Assembly (NCBI GenBank): GCA_023253905.1
Contig: JALREG010000246.1
Location: 1 to 5,910 of the forward strand
Source of the DNA: Burkholderiaceae bacterium
GTDB lineage: Bacteria > Pseudomonadota > Gammaproteobacteria > Burkholderiales > Burkholderiaceae
Reading direction: 5' to 3'
DNA length: 5,910 nt
A program made the position numbers and the translations under genes. Under the pieces are notes generated by a model. That model had not been told where the DNA came from. It saw only the letters and a list, made by a program, of their open reading frames with translations, and did not search any database. Numbering within the stretch: position 1 is the first letter of the stretch; every line of letters begins with the position of its first letter. Below are positions 1 to 5,882 of this stretch, in pieces.

Positions 1-173
1 ACCGTTTTCAGCGAATTGAGTTGTGGATGTCCAGTCGGGAAGCGAAGCGTGGTGCCCGTGAGGATAGGCCGTGCGGGCGGGGGTTGACCCGAGGGCGCAT
101 CCTGGCAGCCAGCCAGCAGGAGCGTGACAAGGGTCGTAACAGGAATCAGACAGATCAGGCGCTTCGAAACCAC
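1..173 (-). CDS. Periplasmic adaptor (membrane fusion) lipoprotein of an RND-type efflux system, N-terminal part only
   Basis: The gene is partial and runs off the left edge. Reading from a GTG at 173, 57 complete codons are open to the edge. The product begins VVSKRLICLIPVTTL, a positively charged n-region and hydrophobic core. It ends in a lipobox L20-A-G-C23, so Cys23 should be lipidated after signal peptidase II cleavage. A Gln/Pro-rich linker follows (residues 24-36), then RPILTGTTLRFPTGHPQLN, which resembles the segment just before the first beta strands of CzcB/CusB-like adaptors. The residue after Cys is Gln, not Asp, consistent with sorting to the outer membrane, though adaptor lipoproteins vary. 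The start is 28 bp after the outer-membrane factor stop, in the same direction, with a weak GGA six bases upstream. The outer-membrane factor-then-adaptor order matches czcCBA operons. The lipoprotein signal is seen directly; the adaptor role is inferred from context and a short similarity, so another operon lipoprotein remains possible. Confidence 0.72.
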   Translation of the reverse strand, partial: MVSKRLICLIPVTTLVTLLLAGCQDAPSGQPPPARPILTGTTLRFPTGHPQLNSLKT

Positions 174-201
174 GTGGCGTCCATTGTGTGTGAGTGCGGC
201 G

Positions 202-1515
202 TTATGGCGCGACGCTTTGCGAACGAAGACGCCATTCGGTATCGGCGCGCGCGGCATCGAGGCGCGCCTGGACCGCATCGAGCCGTACGGCCCTGAAAGT
301 GCGACGCGCGTCGAGCAGATCGGTGAGTGAGGTAGCGCCGCGCGTGTAGGCGGCCTCGGCCCGTTCCAGAACTTCACGAGAGCGCTCAAGAATGCGCGCC
401 TCAATGCTATCCAGGCGCGCAGCCGTGGCGACGCGCCGGAGATGGAGCGACGTCAACTCGGACTCGGCCGCGACCGTTGCCTGGCGGAGCGACGCTTCGG
501 CCCGCTGTAACCCCGCGACGGCCTGGCGGATCTCGCCTTCGAATCGGTAGTTGAGTTGCCAGGGGAACTGGGCGCGCAACTGCACTGAGGCCCGTTGATC
601 GGGGGGATAGTGGTTGAGACCGCCCCCCCAGGTGATGTCGGTGGTCTGCGCGGCGCGTGCCAGGTCAAGCGCAGCCCGAGCAGCCTCGACCCTCGAGCGT
701 GCGGCGCGGACGTCGGCCCGTTGGTTAAGCAGCAGATCGATGGATGGCGTGGCGGGCGGCAGCGTCGCCGAACCGACCGGTGCTGCCCGGTTCTCTGGCC
801 TGGACGGCGCGGCGGATAACGCCGGCCAGCCCCCCGCCACCTCGATCTGATCATTGGCGAGGGCGGCCGCCTGGGCGAGCGACACGGCGGCGAGGCGGCG
901 AGCGGCGCGGAGCGTGGCATCGTCCTGTCTCGCACGCTCGGTCTCAATCAGGACACGCGCGGTCTCCTGTTCGGAGATATCGCCCTTCTGAAGACGTAAG
1001 CGAGCGGTGTCGGCCATCTGCTCGGCGCTTCGCAGCATTTGAGCCGAATCGGCCTCCCGGTCCTGGGCGGCGAGGAGGTCCCAGAATGCGCTGGCAATGG
1101 TGATCTGGCGGGTGAGGAGGACATCGGTCCGATCGAGGCGTGCGGCCTGAAGGCTGAGTTCCGCGCTGCGGGTACGGTGCATTCGCTTATCGCCGCGTTC
1201 CCACACCCAATCCACCCCGACCCCTTTGTCCAGGCGTTTTCCGCCCGCCCAAGACCCAGGACCCATACCGTTCTGGAGATCGATGGATGCGACCGAGGCG
1301 GAGACGGTGGGTAGCGGGGCCCGGTCGGCAGCGACAACACCGCCCGATGCCGCGTCGACATCGGCTCCCGCGATCATGACGTCCGGATGACGCTCGGCCC
1401 TGAGCAGGACTGAATCGAGTGACAGCCGTTCAGACGCGGATTGAGCGCCGCTCCCGGCCGCAACCCACGCGAGGAGCAGTCCTGCTGCGATCCGAAAGCG
1501 GCTGGGGCGAATCAC
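202..1515 (-). CDS. TolC/CzcC-like outer-membrane efflux protein
   Basis: This is an outer-membrane factor that forms the exit duct of a tripartite efflux pump. From the GTG at 1515 it has 437 residues, normal for the CzcC/CusC branch. Residues 1-24 form a signal peptide (RPSRFR, hydrophobic IAAGLLLAWVAAG, cleavage after SGA). Two long Ala/Arg/Glu-rich helical repeats follow (about 110-225 and 265-435), separated by a Pro/Ala-rich linker (about 229-257), which is the duplicated OEP-domain layout. WERGDKR near residue 105 and RGATSLTDLLDARRTFRAVR near the C-terminus (392-411) are typical of this family. There is no cysteine lipobox, unlike CusC or OprM. An upstream GTG at 1542 gives a longer n-region and is the main alternative start. 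A TTG at 1608 would put the N-terminus across the whole intergenic region and is unlikely. The substrate cannot be read from this protein; a metal or a small organic compound are both possible. Confidence 0.9.
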   Translation of the reverse strand: MIRPSRFRIAAGLLLAWVAAGSGAQSASERLSLDSVLLRAERHPDVMIAGADVDAASGGVVAADRAPLPTVSASVASIDLQNGMGPGSWAGGKRLDKGVGVDWVWERGDKRMHRTRSAELSLQAARLDRTDVLLTRQITIASAFWDLLAAQDREADSAQMLRSAEQMADTARLRLQKGDISEQETARVLIETERARQDDATLRAARRLAAVSLAQAAALANDQIEVAGGWPALSAAPSRPENRAAPVGSATLPPATPSIDLLLNQRADVRAARSRVEAARAALDLARAAQTTDITWGGGLNHYPPDQRASVQLRAQFPWQLNYRFEGEIRQAVAGLQRAEASLRQATVAAESELTSLHLRRVATAARLDSIEARILERSREVLERAEAAYTRGATSLTDLLDARRTFRAVRLDAVQARLDAARADTEWRLRSQSVAP

Positions 1516-1548
1516 TGGCCTTATTGATTGTCGTATGCTCACCTTGTC

Positions 1549-1557
1549 GTTATCGCA
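1549..1557 (-). promoter_or_regulatory. Candidate extended -10 element for the efflux operon
   Basis: On the minus strand the sequence reads TGC-GATAAC, a TGn extension followed by a hexamer matching TATAAT at four of six positions. No good TTGACA-like -35 lies 16-18 bp upstream. That position is instead taken by the two direct repeats at 1566-1584, as in activator-dependent promoters. Transcription would begin near 1542, giving a leader of roughly 27 nt to the GTG at 1515 and making the GTG at 1542 an unlikely start. This is inference from spacing and a short motif. Confidence 0.35.
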
Positions 1558-1565
1558 CGTAGCAA

Positions 1566-1584
1566 CTGACTCGAACCTGACTTG
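1566..1584. promoter_or_regulatory. Candidate operator: two direct half-sites with an 11-bp period
   Basis: CTGACTCG (1566-1573) and CTGACTTG (1577-1584) match at seven of eight positions and start exactly 11 bp apart, about one helical turn. OmpR/PhoB-family regulators generally bind as head-to-tail dimers to direct repeats with this period. The regulator encoded just to the right belongs to that family. The near half-site ends 11 bp before the candidate -10 of the efflux operon, the classic position for a PhoB-class activator. The repeat and spacing are seen directly; binding is inferred. No third copy occurs at the next 11-bp step on either side. Confidence 0.45.
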
Positions 1585-1613
1585 CGCGACGGCTTCCTGA
1601 GCACGCAACCCTC

Positions 1614-2309
1614 ATGCGAATTCTGCTGATCGAAGATGACACGGTGCTGCGTCAGGTGCTTGCCCGCAGTCTTTCCGCGGCAGGGCACCACGTTGACCCG
1701 TGCGACAACCTTGCCGACGCGTCAACCTTGTGGTCGCTGCAGCCCTTCGATGCCGTGCTGCTCGATCTGAATCTGCCTGCGTCGCGCCAGCCCGGGGCGC
1801 CGTCCGCAAACGGGCTCGCGTTACTGCGCGCTGCCCGTGCTCGCGGTGACCACACACCGGTGCTCATCCTCACTGCGCGTAATCGCACCGATGAGCGGAT
1901 TGATGGACTCAACAGCGGCGCAGACGACTACCTGGGAAAGCCGTTTGAACTCGATGAGGTGGAGGCTCGGCTGAGAGCGTTGGTGCGCCGCGCCCGAAGC
2001 TGGCTCGACGACGTTCAAACCATCGGCGCGCTCACCCTGGAGCGGCAGAAGCGGCGGTTCCTGGTCGGAGGCGAGGAATTATTCCTGCCATCCCGAGAGT
2101 TCCAGGTGCTCTGGGAATTGATGAGTCCTGTCGGCCGGGTGGTGAGCAAGTCCGATCTCGCCGATAAGCTTTCCGATCTCGATGATCTGCTCGCGCCGAA
2201 CGCGCTGGAAGCCTTCATTTCCCGATTACGAAAAAAACTGGCAGGTAGCGGCGTTGGTATTCGTACCCTGCGAGGCCTGGGCTATTCGCTGATTCTGGAG
2301 GACGAATGA
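1614..2309 (+). CDS. OmpR/PhoB-family response regulator (TctD/QseB-like)
   Basis: This is a DNA-binding response regulator of 231 residues, the usual length for the family. The receiver domain (1-124) has the acidic pocket E7-D8-D9, phosphoacceptor D51 (VLLDLNLP), switch residue T87 (LILTAR) and K109 (GKPF). The winged-helix domain (about 136-231) has recognition helix NALEAFISRLRKKL (196-209) and the wing motif IRTLRGLGYSL (216-226). The loop after D51 carries about eight extra residues (ASRQPGAPSA before NG, about 56-67) compared with the usual LPxxDG. The ATG at 1614 gives the canonical MRILLIEDD start, but no clear Shine-Dalgarno sequence precedes it. The gene is divergent from the efflux operon and overlaps the kinase start by 4 bp, so it is almost certainly the partner of that kinase. 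It is likely to regulate the efflux operon and perhaps itself. Confidence 0.95.
   Translation: MRILLIEDDTVLRQVLARSLSAAGHHVDPCDNLADASTLWSLQPFDAVLLDLNLPASRQPGAPSANGLALLRAARARGDHTPVLILTARNRTDERIDGLNSGADDYLGKPFELDEVEARLRALVRRARSWLDDVQTIGALTLERQKRRFLVGGEELFLPSREFQVLWELMSPVGRVVSKSDLADKLSDLDDLLAPNALEAFISRLRKKLAGSGVGIRTLRGLGYSLILEDE
2297..2301 (+). promoter_or_regulatory. Shine-Dalgarno sequence of the histidine kinase gene
   Basis: GGAGG lies four bases before the kinase ATG at 2306, inside the last codons of the response regulator. It is the clearest ribosome-binding site in the window and, with the ATGA overlap, fixes the kinase start and supports translational coupling. Confidence 0.8.
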
Positions 2310-3724
2310 ACGCTACCCGCAGGCTGCCCACCCTGGGCCGACGGCTGGTTCTTCATATGGTCACCGCGCTGGTCCTCGGTTGGCTGATCGCAAGCTTTGG
2401 AATCGTCTGGGTGGCTGCCCATTTCATGCAGCGGGCGTATGACCGGGGGCTGGTGGAGGACGCGCTGCTCGTGGCTGAGCGCGTGCTGGCAGATCCATCA
2501 TCCGCGAGCGGTCTGTCGCTCAAACTCACGCCCGCCGAACTGAGATCGGTGTTGTTCGACACCACCGAGTCGATCTATTTTCTGGTGCGTTCAGCCGCTG
2601 GACAATTCGTTGCAGGGCACCCGGGCCTGGCCGCCCCGCCAGACGTCGAGGAACCCCTGCCGCGTTTCGTGGAGCGGACCTTCGACGGGGCTCCGGTGCG
2701 TCTGGCGACCATCCTCAAACAGGGGCCGGTACCGTTCTATGTAACGGTTGGCCAGACCACGGTCGGTCGTGATGCCATGTTGCTACGGCTGGTGGCTGCA
2801 ACGCTCTTACCGCTCGGGGTGGTTCTGTTGGTGCTGGTTTTTGGAATTCAAAGGCTGGTCGGGTCAGACCTCGCGCCGCTCGTGCGCTTGGAGCGCGATC
2901 TTTTGCAACGCGATGCGCGTGACCTGGCGCCCGTTCATGTCGATTCCAAAGTACGCGACTTTGTACGGCTGGGAGAGAGCTTCAACTCGCTGCTGGCAAC
3001 CATCCGCCGCGCCGTGGTGGCGCAGCGCGAGTTCGCCGGCAACATCGCGCATGAGTTGCGCACTCCGCTGTCGGGCATTCGGGCGCTCGCCGAATTCGGT
3101 CTGCGCGATGGCGGTAATCCGGTCATGAAAGAGCAGCTCGAAGAAATCATCCGCACGCAGGACAAGGCGAGCCGGCTGGTTGACCAATTGCTCGCGCTTG
3201 CCTTTGCCGAGGAGGTGTCCGGCACCCTCAAGCGTGAGCCCGTGAGGCTGGATATCGTCGTGCGCGAAGCCTTGCTGCGGTTCATCGCGCGAACCGATGC
3301 TCAGGGGATTGATCTCGGCGCGAGCGGACTCGACGCGCCGGTTGAGGTGCTTGGTAATGCGGCGCTCATCGAGGGCGTGGTCAACAACCTGCTCGATAAC
3401 GCCTGTCGCCACGCGTTTGGTTCATCTCCTGTTGGGCAGCCGTATGTGACGGTGAGCGTTGAAGCCAAAGAGGGGGGCGCCGGCGCGGGGACCCGGGTCA
3501 CGCTGGCCGTGATTGATAACGGCATCGGCTTACCTGAGGCGCGGCGCGCCGAGATGATGCAACGCTGGCGCCGAACCTCGCGCGAGCCGATGCTCCGCGA
3601 GGGTGCGGGGTTGGGGCTTGCCATTGTTAGCGAGTACGCGCGGCTGCTCGGTGCGCGACTGTCGCTTCAAGCCGGGCCGGACGGCACCGGTCTGTCAGTG
3701 GGCATTGAACTCGATCGTGCCTGA
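2306..3724 (+). CDS. Two-component sensor histidine kinase (TctE/QseC-like)
   Basis: This 472-residue inner-membrane kinase has a hydrophobic segment at about 15-40, a periplasmic sensor region of roughly 117 residues (about 41-157) and a second membrane segment at about 159-181. The sensor region resembles the two-component sensor N-terminal domain of TctE-type kinases. A degenerate HAMP-like linker follows (about 182-235). The H-box is FAGNIAHELRTPLSG with phospho-acceptor H249. The ATPase domain has the N-box NNLLDNA (360-366), G1 box DNGIG (404-408) and G2 box GAGLGL (433-438), so all catalytic motifs are present. The F-box region (RAEMMQRWRR, 414-423) lacks the usual Phe. The start overlaps the regulator stop in ATGA, behind a strong GGAGG. 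No tricarboxylate-transporter genes are nearby, so citrate sensing as in TctE should not be assumed. A substrate of the divergent efflux system is the more likely signal, by inference. Confidence 0.95.
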   Translation: MNATRRLPTLGRRLVLHMVTALVLGWLIASFGIVWVAAHFMQRAYDRGLVEDALLVAERVLADPSSASGLSLKLTPAELRSVLFDTTESIYFLVRSAAGQFVAGHPGLAAPPDVEEPLPRFVERTFDGAPVRLATILKQGPVPFYVTVGQTTVGRDAMLLRLVAATLLPLGVVLLVLVFGIQRLVGSDLAPLVRLERDLLQRDARDLAPVHVDSKVRDFVRLGESFNSLLATIRRAVVAQREFAGNIAHELRTPLSGIRALAEFGLRDGGNPVMKEQLEEIIRTQDKASRLVDQLLALAFAEEVSGTLKREPVRLDIVVREALLRFIARTDAQGIDLGASGLDAPVEVLGNAALIEGVVNNLLDNACRHAFGSSPVGQPYVTVSVEAKEGGAGAGTRVTLAVIDNGIGLPEARRAEMMQRWRRTSREPMLREGAGLGLAIVSEYARLLGARLSLQAGPDGTGLSVGIELDRA

Positions 3725-3755
3725 GTGCGTGCGCGCAGGCGAGGTAGGTCAGGCA
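3718..3755. repeat. Inverted repeat spanning the two convergent stop codons
   Basis: TGCCTGA (3718-3724) and TCAGGCA (3749-3755) are perfect 7-bp inverted arms around a 24-bp loop that is the whole gap between the kinase and the VWA gene. Both genes end in GCC TGA, which itself creates most of the match. A GC-rich palindrome TGCGCGCA (3730-3737) sits in the loop. There is no T-tract on either side, so a rho-independent terminator is not supported, although a bidirectional stem for 3' end protection is conceivable. Confidence 0.3.
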
Positions 3756-4891
3756 ATTCTGCCCGTGCGCGCGAGCGATACTGCGGCCGCCACGATCACC
3801 AGCAAACAGCCTGCCAGTGCGAACACCGCTGTCACTTCGGTGAGCTGACGGCGTTCGAGGGTCAGCCGGGAACTGAGCTCTTTGTAGATTCGACGCAGGT
3901 CGAGCGCATCATTCGCACGGAAGTAGTCGCCCAGCGTGATGTCGGCGATTTTCTTGAGTGCTTCTTCATCGAGCCGCACCCGCATCGACATACCCTGCGC
4001 ATTGAGCGTAATTCCTTCCGGCGTGCCTACCCCCACGGTGAAGATCCGAACGCCGTGCTGCGCGGCGAGTTCAGCCATCTTGAGCGTGTCGGGCCCGGTG
4101 TTGCCCTGGCCATCGGTGAGCAGGATGATGGCTGCGCTGCGGTTGGAGCCCGGCTCTGCTGGCGGGCTGGCTTTGGGTGGTTCCTGGGTGCCTGAGCGGG
4201 CTCCCGGCGTCGTGGCGCCAGGACCTCCGGTGCCATCGCGTCCGGGCGCGCCCCGCAGTGGCGTGCCGCTCGGGCCTGGGCGAGGCGCTTCGCCCGAGGC
4301 CTCGTTGAGGATTTTCTGTACGTCGATGCCCGCGCCCGGCAGCAACTCGGCGAGGCTTACCAGGATGCCGCTCCCGATCGCCGAGCCGCGCTGAAGCTGC
4401 AGTGAATCGATCGCCTGATAGAGATCGTCCCGCTCAGTGGTGGGCGACTGCGTGACCGCGGCCGTACCGGATATGGTGACGACACCGACCCGAAGCCGCG
4501 ATGGCATGCCATCAATGAAACTGCGTGCGGCGGCCTGAGCGGCTTCGATGCGACTGGGTTTGACGTCGGCGGCCCGCATGCTGCCCGACGTATCGATGGC
4601 CAGGATGACTGACTCGACTGCCGTGGGCATGAGCAGCATGGCCCGCGGACGCGCGACGGCAATGAGCAGCAAGGCGAGTCCGATGAGCGCGATCAAGCCC
4701 GGACCATAGCGACCGAGGAAACCCCACACGCCCGATTGCGTGAGCGCTTGCGGGACCATGCCAGGGTAGCGGGAATGGGCGCGTGAACGGGCGAAACGGA
4801 GCAGCAGCATGGCGAGGGCTGCCAACGGTACGATCGCGAGCAGCCAGAGAAGTATCGGCCAGAGAAAGCTGAGCGTGCGCAGATCGATCAT
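3749..4891 (-). CDS. Membrane-anchored von Willebrand factor A domain protein (BatA-like)
   Basis: The 380-residue protein has two N-terminal membrane segments (about 10-32 and 65-81), a VWA domain (about 92-345) and a C-terminal membrane segment (about 352-373), the BatA architecture. The metal-ion-dependent adhesion site is intact: D100-T-S-G-S104, a Thr at 151 or 152 in SPTTERD, and D260 in LLTDGQGN. SMRVRLDEEALKKIA followed by a YF and an SSRL-type segment is also typical of the subfamily. An unusual feature is a Pro/Gly-rich, low-complexity insertion within the VWA domain (about 199-250), just before the strand carrying D260. The gene starts 8 bp after the DUF58 stop, with no obvious Shine-Dalgarno sequence, so it is probably translated by coupling. 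In MoxR/DUF58/VWA clusters these proteins are thought to act with a MoxR AAA+ ATPase in chaperone-like maturation of envelope or metalloenzyme complexes. The exact client is unknown. No BatB-type second VWA gene follows it here. Confidence 0.92.
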   Translation of the reverse strand: MIDLRTLSFLWPILLWLLAIVPLAALAMLLLRFARSRAHSRYPGMVPQALTQSGVWGFLGRYGPGLIALIGLALLLIAVARPRAMLLMPTAVESVILAIDTSGSMRAADVKPSRIEAAQAAARSFIDGMPSRLRVGVVTISGTAAVTQSPTTERDDLYQAIDSLQLQRGSAIGSGILVSLAELLPGAGIDVQKILNEASGEAPRPGPSGTPLRGAPGRDGTGGPGATTPGARSGTQEPPKASPPAEPGSNRSAAIILLTDGQGNTGPDTLKMAELAAQHGVRIFTVGVGTPEGITLNAQGMSMRVRLDEEALKKIADITLGDYFRANDALDLRRIYKELSSRLTLERRQLTEVTAVFALAGCLLVIVAAAVSLARTGRIA

Positions 4892-4899
4892 GGTGCGCG

Positions 4900-5868
4900 T
4901 TACCGTGAGGCCGAACGCGCTGCGGCGGCTGCACCGAACGCGCCGGCTGAAAGCTGTGAGCGGCGCTTTCGCAGCTGCAGAAAGCGGAGCAGCGATTCAT
5001 CGAGCGGCTCGTCGGTGGCGAGTTCCAGACAGTCCACGCCGCTACGGGCCAGTGCCTCGCGGAGCTGTGCCTCGCGTTCGCTCGCAGCCTTGGCGAAGCG
5101 CTCGCGAAAGCGGCGGTCACTACTGTCCACCCACAGCAACTCGCCGGTTTCGGCGTCGCGCAGCGCGATCATCCCGAGGTCGGGCAACTCGACTTCAAGC
5201 GGATCGAAAAGCCGCACCGCCACCACATCGTGGCGCCGGGCGAGTTGCGACAGCGCCTGATCCCAGCCGGGCAGGCTGATGAAGTCTGAGACGACAAACA
5301 CCACCGACCGCCGCTTGATCACCGCCAGCGCGTCGGATAGCACCGCACCGAGTTCGGTGGCATCGTGCGGCGTGCCGCCAGTTTGTGCGGCTTCAATGCT
5401 GCGCATGAGGTGGAGCACATGTCGACGCCCCGACCGCGCCTGTACGAAAGCGTTGTCTTGATGACTGCCCGCATGGATCAGCGCGCCGATCCGGTTGCCG
5501 CGCCGGGTGAGTAATCTGGCTACCACGGCGCTGAATTCGAGTGCCAGCGTGCGCTTGGAAACCTGCCCGGATCCGAAGTCAACCGAGCCAGAGAGATCAA
5601 GCAGCAGCCACGCCGCCACCTCGCGGTCTTCCTGATGCTCGCGGACATGCGGAACCTGAAGCCGCGCTGTGACGTTCCAGTCGATGTGGCGCACATCGTC
5701 GTGCGGCATGTATTCGCGCAGATCGGCCAGATCGAAGCCGGTGCCTCTGAAGAGCGTGCGGTAATCGCCCTGGAGAATGCCGTCTAGTCGGCGCACGACC
5801 GTCCACTCGAGCTTCTTCAGCAGCCGCTCGGGATCGGTTCTTACAGTTTGCAGAGCCGGGCCTAGCAT
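4900..5868 (-). CDS. DUF58 domain protein
   Basis: The 322-residue soluble protein contains the DUF58 signature: GDYRTLFRGTGFDLADLREY (34-53), then DDVRHIDWNVTAR (57-69) and a VREHQEDRE segment (75-83). The C-terminal half is a VWA-like fold with a degenerate metal site, D91-L-S-G-S95, and S194-D195 in VVSDF. No membrane segment or signal peptide is visible, so it should be cytoplasmic. The C-terminal tail is Ala/Ser/Arg-rich. DUF58 genes typically lie between a moxR ATPase gene and VWA membrane-protein genes, as with MxaS of methylotrophs, and here the next gene 8 bp away is a BatA-like protein. The ATG at 5868 gives a family-like N-terminus. However, the frame stays open upstream to the window edge (14 more codons, no start among them), so a longer start beyond 5910 cannot be excluded. 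The ribosome-binding site is weak. Confidence 0.92.
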   Translation of the reverse strand: MLGPALQTVRTDPERLLKKLEWTVVRRLDGILQGDYRTLFRGTGFDLADLREYMPHDDVRHIDWNVTARLQVPHVREHQEDREVAAWLLLDLSGSVDFGSGQVSKRTLALEFSAVVARLLTRRGNRIGALIHAGSHQDNAFVQARSGRRHVLHLMRSIEAAQTGGTPHDATELGAVLSDALAVIKRRSVVFVVSDFISLPGWDQALSQLARRHDVVAVRLFDPLEVELPDLGMIALRDAETGELLWVDSSDRRFRERFAKAASEREAQLREALARSGVDCLELATDEPLDESLLRFLQLRKRRSQLSAGAFGAAAAARSASR

Positions 5869-5869
5869 G

Positions 5870-5882
5870 CTCTGAGTCAGAG
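5870..5882. repeat. Perfect palindrome next to the DUF58 start
   Basis: CTCTGA-G-TCAGAG is a perfect 6-bp inverted repeat with a one-base centre. Its near edge is one base from the DUF58 ATG. It could be an operator half of an upstream regulatory site, a small hairpin affecting initiation, or chance. Only the palindrome is directly seen. Confidence 0.3.

Noticed and set aside
21..296. Plus-strand open frame across the left edge
   Set aside because: It overlaps the lipoprotein gene and the end of the outer-membrane factor on the other strand, has an Arg-rich composition typical of antisense frames in GC-rich DNA, and shows no recognisable domain.
453..947. Long minus-strand frame inside the outer-membrane factor gene
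   Set aside because: It is an alternate frame of a well-supported gene, rich in Pro, Arg and Ser, with no domain features.
1524..1552. TTGATT followed by TCGTTA as a promoter for the response regulator
   Set aside because: The -10 match is poor and several equally weak combinations exist nearby, so no promoter in the plus direction can be assigned.
2864..3412. Minus-strand open frame of 182 codons opposite the kinase gene
   Set aside because: It is antisense to a kinase with all catalytic boxes intact. Its length is explained by the codon bias of the sense gene, and no motif or ribosome-binding site was seen.
3728..3772. Direct repeat CGTGCGCGC at 3728-3736 and 3764-3772
   Set aside because: A simple alternating GC motif of nine bases, one copy of it inside coding sequence, is expected by chance in DNA of this composition.
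3725..4195. Plus-strand open frame directly after the kinase gene
   Set aside because: It begins at the kinase stop but lies antisense to the BatA-like gene. The protein has no recognisable fold, and the VWA reading with an intact metal site is far better supported.
4512..5120. Minus-strand frame of 202 codons bridging the DUF58 and VWA genes
   Set aside because: It is an alternate frame of two solid genes, with a His/Arg/Ser-rich composition and no domain.
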